The position numbers were made by a program, and so were the translations under genes. From assembly GCA_003156695.1 (NCBI GenBank), contig PMHN01000178.1, forward strand, positions 570-6,897: 6,328 nt of DNA, in the 5' to 3' direction. Shown in pieces: positions 1 to 5,783 of the stretch. Origin of the DNA: Gammaproteobacteria bacterium (lineage in GTDB: Bacteria > Pseudomonadota > Gammaproteobacteria > Steroidobacterales > Steroidobacteraceae). Under the pieces are notes generated by a model. It worked only from the letters and a program-made list of their open reading frames with translations, made no database searches and was not told the origin of the DNA. How positions within the stretch are numbered: the first letter of the stretch is position 1; each line of letters begins with the position of its first letter.

Positions 1-1
1 G

Positions 2-958
2 CAGATCGAGGCGCTGGGCGGCTGGGACAAGCTCCTGGAAACCCTGGCGCAGCGGCTGCGCGAGCAACGCGAGCGCCACGCCGGTGGCAGCAAATGGATC
101 GGTACCGGCGGCACCTCACCCTTCGGTGCCAACGGCTTCAACCCGGAGGGGATCCGCATCGGCCAGGATGTCTCGCGCGAGCGCCGGGCCGTGAAGGTGT
201 GGGAGCGCCGCGAATTCCGCAATTTCGACGACCGCGTCGAACTCGGAACGCGCAACCTGAAGCTCGCTCTGCGCAAGCTGCGCAGGTTCGCGCGTGAGGG
301 CGCGGCGGATGAGCTCGATCTGGAGGGCACCATCGATGCCACCGCCCGCAACGCCGGCTTACTCGACCTGAAGCTGGTCCCCGAGCGCCACAACGCCGTG
401 AAGGTGCTGTTGTTCCTCGACGTCGGCGGTTCCATGGACGATCACGTGCGCGTGTGCGAGGAGTTGTTTTCGGCGGCGCGCAGCGAGTTCAAACACCTGG
501 AGCATTTCTACTTCCACAATTTCCCCTATGAGAATCTGTGGAAGGACAACAGCCGCCGCCACTCGGCGCGCATCCCGACGCAGCAGGTGCTGCGCACCTA
601 TGGCCACGACTACCGCGCCATCGTGGTCGGGGACGCAACCATGAGTCCCTACGAGATCGTGCAGCCGGGCGGCAGCATCGAGCACTGGAATGAGGAGGCG
701 GGCGCACTGTGGATGCAACGCCTGTGCGCGACTTTTCCGCGCCTGGTGTGGCTGAACCCGGAGCTCGAGGCGCGCTGGCAGCACACACCGTCGGTACGGA
801 TCGCCCGCGGGCTGGTTGGCGAGCGGATGTTTCCGCTTACGATTGCGGGGCTCGAGCTTGCCATCCGTGAACTGCAGCGCCCCATAAGCCGGGTGGGGAC
901 GGCGCGCCCGGCCGCCGCCGCGACGCCCGTCACACAGGATCAGCCGCCCGGAGTCTGA
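2..958 (+). CDS. VWA domain-containing CoxE-like protein (5' partial)
   Basis: The reading frame is open from base 2 to the TGA at 956-958, giving 318 residues; the true start lies upstream, and the GTG at 191 is internal. The in-window N-terminal part matches my recollection of a proteobacterial CoxE-like VWA family: GGSKWIGTGGTSPFG near residues 33-47, then an NPEGIRIGQ stretch. The VWA core starts near residue 133. Its metal-binding (MIDAS) loop reads DVGGS at residues 140-144, followed by MDDH, a DxGxS form of the usual DxSxS. VVGDATMSPYE around residues 208-218 supplies a second conserved acidic position (Asp211), and the EHWNEEAGALWM stretch is also typical. There is an Ala/Pro-rich tail after about residue 300. 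No membrane segment is visible, so it is probably cytoplasmic. Family members usually sit beside a MoxR-type AAA+ ATPase, which I would expect just upstream. The molecular function is not established; a chaperone-like or metal-dependent protein-interaction role is inferred from the family. Confidence 0.9.
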   Translation, partial: QIEALGGWDKLLETLAQRLREQRERHAGGSKWIGTGGTSPFGANGFNPEGIRIGQDVSRERRAVKVWERREFRNFDDRVELGTRNLKLALRKLRRFAREGAADELDLEGTIDATARNAGLLDLKLVPERHNAVKVLLFLDVGGSMDDHVRVCEELFSAARSEFKHLEHFYFHNFPYENLWKDNSRRHSARIPTQQVLRTYGHDYRAIVVGDATMSPYEIVQPGGSIEHWNEEAGALWMQRLCATFPRLVWLNPELEARWQHTPSVRIARGLVGERMFPLTIAGLELAIRELQRPISRVGTARPAAAATPVTQDQPPGV

Positions 959-980
959 TAATAGGCGCGGTGTATGCACT

Positions 981-2183
981 ATGGATGGCCTGAGCGAAAC
1001 TGCGTCTCGAACCGGCTACCGCCCGACTGTCGGGCTGGTGCTGACGGGCGGTGGCGCGCGTTCGGCCTACCAGGTTGGCGTGTTGCTGGCGCTGGCGGAG
1101 ATGTTGCCGCGCGCCCGCAATCCCTTCCAGGTGATCGTCGGCACTTCGGCCGGAGCGGTGGCGGCGAGCGTACTGGCGGCCGAGGCGCACCAGTGGCGGC
1201 GCGCAGTCGCGGGACTCGAGCGGGTGTGGGCCAATTTCCGCTCCGGCCAGGTCTTTCATGTGGATGCGCAGCACATGATGCGCGCCGGGGCGCACTGGGT
1301 TCTGGCGCTGATCTCCGGGGGGCTGGTGCTTTCACCCCCGAGGTCCATGCTCGACAATAGCCCGCTGCGCGAGCTGCTCGGTGTGCACGTCGATTGCGCC
1401 GGCATCCGCCGCAGCATCGCGCGCGGGCACCTGCATGCGTTTGCGCTGTGCGCCACCAGCTACACCACCGGCCAGTCGGTGGCGTTCTACGACGCCGTCG
1501 ACTCGGTCGCGGACTGGTCCCGGGTGCAGCGGATTGGGTGTCGGACCGAAATGACGCTCGATCACCTGATGGCGAGCACGGCGATTCCGCTGTTGTTTCC
1601 GCCGATGCAGATCGAGGGCGACTACTTCGGCGACGGCGCCATGCGGCAGCTGCACCCCTTGAGTCCTGCGATCCATCTGGGCGCGGACCGCCTGCTCATC
1701 ATCGGCGTACGCGCGCGCCGCGACGCCGGCGTGAACGTAAATCGCCTGCAAACCAGCATGCCAACCCCCGGCGAGATCTTCGGCTACATGCTCGACACGC
1801 TGTTCACCGACACGATCTATGGCGACCTGGAACAACTGCAGCGCATCAACTCGCTGGTGCAGAACGCGCCGCAAGCCACGCGCGGCGAGCACAGCGTGCA
1901 GACGCTGATGCTCGCGCCGAGCATCGATCCACGCGAGATCGCCGCGCGCCACGCCCACGAGATGCCGCGGGGACTGCGCGCGCTGCTGCGCGTCATCGGC
2001 GGCCGCGCGCCTTCAGGGATGCAGCTGGCAAGCTATCTGATGTTCGAGGCCGGCTACACCCGCGCCCTCATCGAGCTTGGCTACCGTGATGCCATGGAGG
2101 CGCGCGGGGCGCTGCTGGCGTTCATGAGCGGCGAGAAGCTGCCGGCCGTCATGACCGCCGCCGGGGTGACGCAGGCTACTTAG
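981..2183 (+). CDS. Patatin-like phospholipase family protein
   Basis: A 400-residue protein of the patatin/RssA-like serine hydrolase family, which uses a Ser-Asp dyad on acyl esters, usually phospholipids. All family landmarks are visible: the oxyanion-hole loop GGGARSAYQ at residues 23-31, the nucleophile elbow GTSAG at 54-58 with Ser56, and the catalytic Asp218 in DGA at 218-220. It is therefore predicted to be catalytically competent. No signal peptide or clear membrane helix is seen, and there is no type V secretion barrel like that of PlpD, so it is probably cytosolic or membrane-peripheral. The ATG at 981 is the first start in its frame and places the oxyanion loop about 20 residues in, as usual; the ribosome binding site is weak (AGGCG at 963-967, rather far). 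It starts 22 bp after the VWA gene, so cotranscription is likely. It ends with TAG and faces the rapZ operon. Substrate and physiological role cannot be read from sequence. Confidence 0.92.
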   Translation: MDGLSETASRTGYRPTVGLVLTGGGARSAYQVGVLLALAEMLPRARNPFQVIVGTSAGAVAASVLAAEAHQWRRAVAGLERVWANFRSGQVFHVDAQHMMRAGAHWVLALISGGLVLSPPRSMLDNSPLRELLGVHVDCAGIRRSIARGHLHAFALCATSYTTGQSVAFYDAVDSVADWSRVQRIGCRTEMTLDHLMASTAIPLLFPPMQIEGDYFGDGAMRQLHPLSPAIHLGADRLLIIGVRARRDAGVNVNRLQTSMPTPGEIFGYMLDTLFTDTIYGDLEQLQRINSLVQNAPQATRGEHSVQTLMLAPSIDPREIAARHAHEMPRGLRALLRVIGGRAPSGMQLASYLMFEAGYTRALIELGYRDAMEARGALLAFMSGEKLPAVMTAAGVTQAT

Positions 2184-2187
2184 ATTG

Positions 2188-2205
2188 GCCGCAAGCCCCT
2201 GCGGC
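2188..2205 (+). repeat. Short stem-loop just after the patatin stop codon
   Basis: GCCGCA (2188-2193) and TGCGGC (2200-2205) form a perfect 6-bp inverted repeat with a 6-nt loop, starting 4 bp after the TAG. A wider repeat, TTGGCC (2185-2190) with GGCCAA (2216-2221), overlaps it and offers an alternative pairing. No T-tract follows, so this is not a classic intrinsic terminator. It may simply reflect high GC, or may stabilise the 3' end of the transcript. Confidence 0.35.
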
Positions 2206-2229
2206 GCTTCCGGCAGGCCAAGCGGTCAG

Positions 2230-2264
2230 CACGCTCGCGCCCGCCGGCAAAAAGCGTGGTTTTT
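2230..2264 (+). terminator. Candidate terminator for the VWA-patatin transcript
   Basis: CACGCT (2230-2235) can pair with AGCGTG (2253-2258), and the right arm is followed by GTTTTT (2259-2264). This resembles a weak intrinsic terminator on the plus strand, 46 bp after the patatin stop. The loop is long (17 nt, GC-rich) and the stem only 6 bp. The right arm and T-tract are also used by the stronger hairpin at 2243-2270, so only one of the two can form at a time. Confidence 0.35.
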
Positions 2265-2270
2265 GCCGGC
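2243..2270. repeat. Perfect 11-bp inverted repeat between convergent genes
   Basis: GCCGGCAAAAA (2243-2253) and TTTTTGCCGGC (2260-2270) are exact reverse complements around a 6-nt loop (GCGTGG). The element lies between two convergent operons, 59 bp after the patatin stop and 35 bp beyond the rapZ stop, a position suited to bidirectional transcript ending. The order is reversed from a textbook terminator: the GC block is at the base and the A/T block at the loop, with no T-tract after the stem on either strand. It could mark RNA 3' ends by protecting them from exonucleases; termination by this fold itself is less certain. Confidence 0.55.
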
Positions 2271-2305
2271 TATGTGTTGGGCCAGTTGCGGTCGCGCAGA
2301 TGAGC

Positions 2306-3214
2306 TCAGGAGCCGGTGCTGGCGGTCACCGCGCGGGGACCCGGGTGAAACAGCTGCGCGCCCGGCAGGTTGTTGTGCCGCGCCGTGACGTTGCTGAACT
2401 CGGCGGCGAACACTTCCGCCAGGCGATCGACGATGTACACCGAGCGGTGTTGCCCGCCGGTGCAGCCCACCGCCACGGTGAGGTAGCCACGGTTGCTCGC
2501 CTGGTACTCTGGCACCCGCGCCCGCATGAAACCTGCGATATCCTCGATGAGCCGCGCGACGTTGGTGTGCGTCTCCAGAAAGCGGATGACCTCCGTATCG
2601 CGGCCGGTGAGGGCGCGCAGCCCAGGCTCCCAGTAAGGGTTGGGCAGTGCACGCGCATCGAACACGAAGTCCGCTTCGCCCGGAATGCCGTGCTTGAAGC
2701 CGAAGGACTCGAAGGTGATCGACAGCCGTCCGACGCGCACCGCGACGCGCCGGTGCATGATATCGCGCAGCGCGTGCACCCCCATGCGTGAGGTGTCGAT
2801 CACCAGGTCCGCCACCAGCAGGATCGGCTCGAGCAACTGGCGCTCGAGAGTCATCGCCTCGCGCAGGCTGACGTCGTCGCGGCTCAGCGGGTGCTTGCGC
2901 CGGGTTTCCGCGAAGCGCCGCAGCAGCTCGTCCTCGGCGGCGGTGAGGTAGATCACCTCGCACTGCATGCCGCTGCGTTTCAACTCGTCGATCAGCTGCG
3001 GCACGGTGGCGATTTCCGCGGTGGTGTTGCGCGCGTCGAGGCCGATGGCGGTGCGCTGGTAGGTGCTGCCGGGGGTGCGAACCGTGTAGGAGATGAAAGG
3101 CTTCAGCAGGGCGGCGGGGATGTTGTCGATGCAGTAAAAGCCGAGGTCCTCGAGCATGTGCAGCGCCACGCTCTTTCCCGACCCGGACAGCCCGCTGAGA
3201 ATGATGATGCGCAC
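2306..3214 (-). CDS. rapZ: RNase adapter protein RapZ (YvcJ family P-loop NTPase)
   Basis: A 302-residue RapZ; the E. coli protein has 284. In E. coli it senses glucosamine-6-phosphate and presents the small RNA GlmZ to RNase E, so controlling GlmS and the supply of amino sugars for peptidoglycan and LPS. The N-terminal P-loop GLSGSGKS is at residues 8-15, followed by LEDLGFYCIDN. The middle has the family block FESFGFKHGIP and then LPNPYWEPGLR. The C-terminal domain has GCTGGQHRS at 250-258, followed by VYIVDRLAE, the metabolite-binding side in E. coli. The tail differs: aligned to E. coli, the RNA-binding residues K270, K281, R282 and K283 become Ser, Gly, Ala and Gln, and the protein runs on for about 18 residues rich in Pro, Ala and Ser. 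The start is GTG (3212-3214), 8 bp after the hpf stop, without a clear ribosome binding site, suggesting translational coupling. It is last in the operon. Confidence 0.97.
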   Translation of the reverse strand: MRIIILSGLSGSGKSVALHMLEDLGFYCIDNIPAALLKPFISYTVRTPGSTYQRTAIGLDARNTTAEIATVPQLIDELKRSGMQCEVIYLTAAEDELLRRFAETRRKHPLSRDDVSLREAMTLERQLLEPILLVADLVIDTSRMGVHALRDIMHRRVAVRVGRLSITFESFGFKHGIPGEADFVFDARALPNPYWEPGLRALTGRDTEVIRFLETHTNVARLIEDIAGFMRARVPEYQASNRGYLTVAVGCTGGQHRSVYIVDRLAEVFAAEFSNVTARHNNLPGAQLFHPGPRAVTASTGS

Positions 3215-3222
3215 GGCAGGGC

Positions 3223-3543
3223 TTATGCCCGCAGCGAGCGCCGCACTTGCGCTGCGTGGTGGTCGTGAAGCTTTTCCTTGTGCTTCTTCAGGCAGCGGTC
3301 GAGCTTATCCGCCAGCAGGTCGATGGCCGCGTACATGTCCTCCTCGGTCGCGTCCGCGTGGATGGCGCTGCCGCTCACGCGCAGAGTCGCTTCGGCCTTC
3401 TGTCGCAGCTTCTCCACTGTCAACACGCAGTGCACGTCGATGACCTGTTCAAAATGCCGGCCGATGCGCTCGAGCTTCTTCAGAACATAGCCGCGCAGCG
3501 AGGGAGTGACTTCGACGTGGTGCCCGGTGACGTTGAGCTGCAT
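3223..3543 (-). CDS. hpf: Short-form ribosome hibernation promoting factor (HPF/YfiA family)
   Basis: A 106-residue protein; E. coli HPF has 95. It opens with MQLNVTGHHVEVTPSLR and has VEKLRQKAEATLRVSG in the middle and DMYAAIDLLADKLDRCLKKHKEKL near residues 69-92, all hallmarks of the family. These proteins bind the 30S decoding channel in stationary phase and block translation; the short form drives 100S dimer formation together with RMF. The C-terminal dimerisation domain of long HPF is absent, and only a basic tail of about 12 residues follows the helix. The start is well fixed by a good ribosome binding site and by agreement with homologues. It lies 38 bp after rpoN, its usual neighbour, but ptsN, which normally follows, is replaced directly by rapZ. 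Confidence 0.96.
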   Translation of the reverse strand: MQLNVTGHHVEVTPSLRGYVLKKLERIGRHFEQVIDVHCVLTVEKLRQKAEATLRVSGSAIHADATEEDMYAAIDLLADKLDRCLKKHKEKLHDHHAAQVRRSLRA

Positions 3544-3548
3544 AGTCG

Positions 3549-3554
3549 TCTCCT
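3549..3554 (-). promoter_or_regulatory. Ribosome binding site of hpf
   Basis: The minus strand reads AGGAGA followed by a 5-nt spacer and the ATG. It is the clearest ribosome binding site in this operon, fitting a protein needed in large amounts. Just upstream on the same strand is ACCTCC (3562-3567), part of which (CTCC) could pair with the GGAG of the site across an 8-nt loop; the stem is only 4 bp. Confidence 0.75.
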
Positions 3555-3581
3555 GTTGGTTGGAGGTATATCCGTTGTCGC

Positions 3582-5009
3582 TTACATCTGCTGCAAACCC
3601 GCCCGGCGGCGCTCATTGGAGGTGGCAAGTCCCATGGCTTCGCGGTATTTCGCGACCGTGCGACGGGCCACCGGTATCCCTTCCCCGGAGAGCAGCTCGG
3701 CGATGCGGCCGTCGCTCAGCGGGTCGTGCGGATTCTCGTCCTTGATGAGCTTTTTGATCTTGGCGCGAATCGCGGTCGAGGAGGTGCCGGAGCCGTCGAC
3801 ACCCTCGACCTGGCTGGAAAAAAAGTAGCGCAGTTCAAACACCCCCCGCGGAGTGTGCATGTACTTGCCGGAAGTGACGCGCGAGATGGTCGACTCGTGC
3901 ATGGCGACCGCTTCGGCGATGTCCTTGAGGATCATCGGGCGCATGTGCTCCTCGCCGTGATCGAGGAAAGCGGTTTGCCGCTCGACGATGGAGCGCGCAA
4001 CCTTCATGAGCGTTTCGTGGCGGATTTCCAGGCTCTTCAGCAGCCAGCGCGCCTCCTGCAGCTGCGCCCGCATGGTGGCGTGGCTGGCGGTGCGGCCGAT
4101 GAGGCCGGCATAGCCCTGGTTCAGGCGCACCCGCGGCAGCGTCGCGGCGTTGATTTCCACGCCCCAGCCGTGGTCGGTGCGGCGCACGAACACATCCGGC
4201 ACGACGTACTCGGCCTTACCGGCACTGACGGTGGCCCCCGGGCGCGGGTGGCACGAGCGCACCAGCGCCAGCGCCGCGGCGATTTCCTCTTCGGTGGTGC
4301 GCAGCTCGCGCCGCAGCAGCGACAGCTCGCGCTGCGCGACCAGGTCCAGATGGTGGCGGGCGATCTCCAGCGCCGTGTTGTGGCCCGGCGTCGCCGGATC
4401 GAGCTGCCGTAACTGCAGCTCGATGCACTCGCCCACGGAGCGCGCACCGACCCCGGGAGGATCGAGCGACTGCACGTCGGTGAGCGCGGTTTCAATCTCG
4501 GCCTGCGGGCACTCCAGTTCCGGGCGCAGCGTGCCGGCGATTTCCTCGAGCGACTCGGTGAGGTAGCCGTCGTCGCTGATGGCATCGACGATGGCACGCG
4601 CAATGGCGAGTTGCCGCGGCGCCAGGCTCGCCAGTTCCAGCTGCCACAACAGGTGATCCTGCAGCGACTGACCGGCCGTGTCCGCGTATTCCTGCTGCCG
4701 CTCATCCTCGTCGGCACTCCAGGGCGTTTCGGCCGGCCCGACGCTGCGTTCACCCCAGCCCTCGTCGAGCACCTCGACGGGGTTCTCGGCACGCGGCGGC
4801 GCCTGCGACTCCCCGGCGGTGACCACGGTCTCGAAGACGCCCGTGCTTTCGCCCTCCTCGGGCTCGAGCATCACGTTGGTTTCCAGCAGTTCCCGGATGT
4901 GCGCCTGCAGTTCCAGTGCGGGCATCTGCAGGAGGCGGATGGCCTGCTGCAGCTGTGGTGTCATGGTCAGAGTCTGACCAAGCTTCAGCTGCAGAGAGGG
5001 TTTCAGCAT
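3582..5009 (-). CDS. rpoN: RNA polymerase sigma-54 factor
   Basis: A 475-residue sigma-54; E. coli RpoN has 477. It directs RNA polymerase to -24/-12 promoters and needs AAA+ enhancer-binding activators. Region I (about 1-50) has the Leu/Gln-rich activator-interacting pattern, including MTPQLQQAIRLLQM. An acidic, variable region II follows (about 50-115), then the core-binding domain. The helix-turn-helix starts near residue 361 (LKDIAEAVAMHESTISRVTS), followed by HTPRGVFELRYFFSS. The RpoN box ARRTVAKYRE is at 448-457 and recognises the -24 element. I chose the ATG at 5007-5009, because homologues begin MKxxLQLxxxQ; the frame also has a TTG at 5052-5054 that would add 15 residues not typical of the family. 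No good ribosome binding site precedes the ATG, and a stem-loop occupies that region. It follows lptB by 48 bp and precedes hpf by 38 bp, the conserved proteobacterial order. Confidence 0.98.
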   Translation of the reverse strand: MLKPSLQLKLGQTLTMTPQLQQAIRLLQMPALELQAHIRELLETNVMLEPEEGESTGVFETVVTAGESQAPPRAENPVEVLDEGWGERSVGPAETPWSADEDERQQEYADTAGQSLQDHLLWQLELASLAPRQLAIARAIVDAISDDGYLTESLEEIAGTLRPELECPQAEIETALTDVQSLDPPGVGARSVGECIELQLRQLDPATPGHNTALEIARHHLDLVAQRELSLLRRELRTTEEEIAAALALVRSCHPRPGATVSAGKAEYVVPDVFVRRTDHGWGVEINAATLPRVRLNQGYAGLIGRTASHATMRAQLQEARWLLKSLEIRHETLMKVARSIVERQTAFLDHGEEHMRPMILKDIAEAVAMHESTISRVTSGKYMHTPRGVFELRYFFSSQVEGVDGSGTSSTAIRAKIKKLIKDENPHDPLSDGRIAELLSGEGIPVARRTVAKYREAMGLATSNERRRAGLQQM

Positions 5010-5019
5010 GGTTGACCGC

Positions 5020-5043
5020 GGAAGGCTGACCGGCAGCCGTTCC
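5020..5043 (-). promoter_or_regulatory. Stem-loop in the lptB-rpoN gap, upstream of the rpoN start
   Basis: On the minus strand, GGAA-C-GGCTG pairs with CAGCC-TTCC around a CCGGT loop, giving 9 bp with one bulged C. It ends 10 nt before the rpoN ATG. The only purine-rich stretch resembling a ribosome binding site in the gap (GAGGAA, plus-strand 5040-5045) is largely inside the 5' arm. The structure might limit or reposition translation initiation. It is seen only by eye, so chance pairing in GC-rich DNA cannot be excluded. Confidence 0.4.
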
Positions 5044-5057
5044 TCAACAGGCAAGCC

Positions 5058-5783
5058 TCAAAGCCGGAAGGACTCACCCAAGTACACCTCACGGACTTGG
5101 GGGTTGGCAAGGACTTCTTCGGCACTGCCAGAGGCGATTACAGTACCCTGATTGACGATGTACGCGCGCCCGCAAACACCGAGCGTTTCGCGGACATTAT
5201 GGTCAGTAATCAGCACCCCGATTCCCCGGTGTGTGAGTTCGCGGATGATGCGCTGGATGTCGAGCACCGACAGGGGATCGACGCCTGCAAAAGGCTCATC
5301 CAGCAGCATGAACCGGGGCTCAGCCGCGAGTGCCCGTGCAATCTCCACACGCCGCCGTTCACCGCCCGACAGCGAAATCCCGGAAGCCTTGCGCACGTGC
5401 CCGATACGCAGCTCCTCGAGCAACTGCTCCAGGCGTTGCTCGCGCGCCGCACGCTCGAGGTCTGCGCGCGTCTCGAGAATCGCCATTACGTTGTGTTCCA
5501 CCGACATGTTGCGGAACACCGAGGCTTCCTGCGGCAGGTAGCCGAGACCCAGTTGTGCGCGGCGGTGCATGGGCAGGAGCGTCACGTCGATGTCCCCGAG
5601 CGTGATGCGGCCTGCATCGCACAGAACCAGTCCCACGATCATGTAAAAGGCAGTCGTCTTGCCGGCGCCATTCGGCCCGAGCAGCCCCACCACCTCGCCG
5701 CTCGATAGTTCCAGCGACAGATCGCGTACGACCTGGCGCGACTTGTAGCTCTTGGCCAGGCCGGTGGCTGTGAGGGAGGTCAT
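5058..5783 (-). CDS. lptB: LPS export ABC transporter ATP-binding protein LptB
   Basis: A 241-residue ABC ATPase, the same length as E. coli LptB. It forms a dimer on the inner face of the cytoplasmic membrane with LptF and LptG and powers extraction of LPS into the periplasmic bridge. All motifs are present: Walker A GPNGAGKT at 36-43 (Lys42), Q-loop at Gln85 in [13 protein letters not shown], signature LSGGERRR at 138-145, Walker B LLDEP at 160-164 with catalytic Glu163, D-loop AGVDP, and switch His195 in ITDHN. Phe90 and Arg91, in the groove that contacts LptF/G coupling helices, are kept at the E. coli positions. The ATG overlaps the lptA stop as ATGA, implying translational coupling. LptF and LptG are not encoded in the window, as is usual for this cluster. 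Confidence 0.98.
   Translation of the reverse strand: MTSLTATGLAKSYKSRQVVRDLSLELSSGEVVGLLGPNGAGKTTAFYMIVGLVLCDAGRITLGDIDVTLLPMHRRAQLGLGYLPQEASVFRNMSVEHNVMAILETRADLERAAREQRLEQLLEELRIGHVRKASGISLSGGERRRVEIARALAAEPRFMLLDEPFAGVDPLSVLDIQRIIRELTHRGIGVLITDHNVRETLGVCGRAYIVNQGTVIASGSAEEVLANPQVREVYLGESFRL

Noticed and set aside
191..193. GTG as the start of the VWA gene
   Set aside because: The same frame is open to the window edge and the residues before the GTG belong to the family's conserved region, so the start is upstream.
359..979. Long minus-strand open frame (206 codons) opposite the VWA gene
   Set aside because: It lies antisense to a clear family member, its translation is Arg/Ala/His-rich without any recognisable motif, and GC-rich genes commonly leave such open shadow frames.
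1332..1958. 208-codon minus-strand frame opposite the patatin gene
   Set aside because: No recognisable domain; the plus-strand frame holds the full catalytic dyad of a patatin.
2243..2270. Perfect inverted repeat as a textbook intrinsic terminator, insertion-sequence end or attachment site
   Set aside because: No T-tract follows the stem on either strand, there is no transposase or integrase nearby, and no flanking direct repeat was seen. It is reported as a hairpin of uncertain function.
3568..3600. Sigma-70 type promoter for hpf (TTGCAG and TATACC on the minus strand)
   Set aside because: The spacing is about 20 nt and the -10 match is poor, so it is not supportable from sequence alone.
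3726..4412. 228-codon plus-strand frame opposite rpoN
   Set aside because: Its composition is that of an antisense shadow; rpoN on the other strand is intact with its HTH and RpoN box.
5010..5054. TTG at 5052-5054 as the rpoN start
   Set aside because: It would add 15 residues with no counterpart in known RpoN proteins; the ATG at 5009 begins exactly where homologues do. Not fully excluded.
5097..5708. 203-codon plus-strand frame opposite lptB
   Set aside because: No motif, and it lies entirely within a full-length LptB with all ABC motifs.
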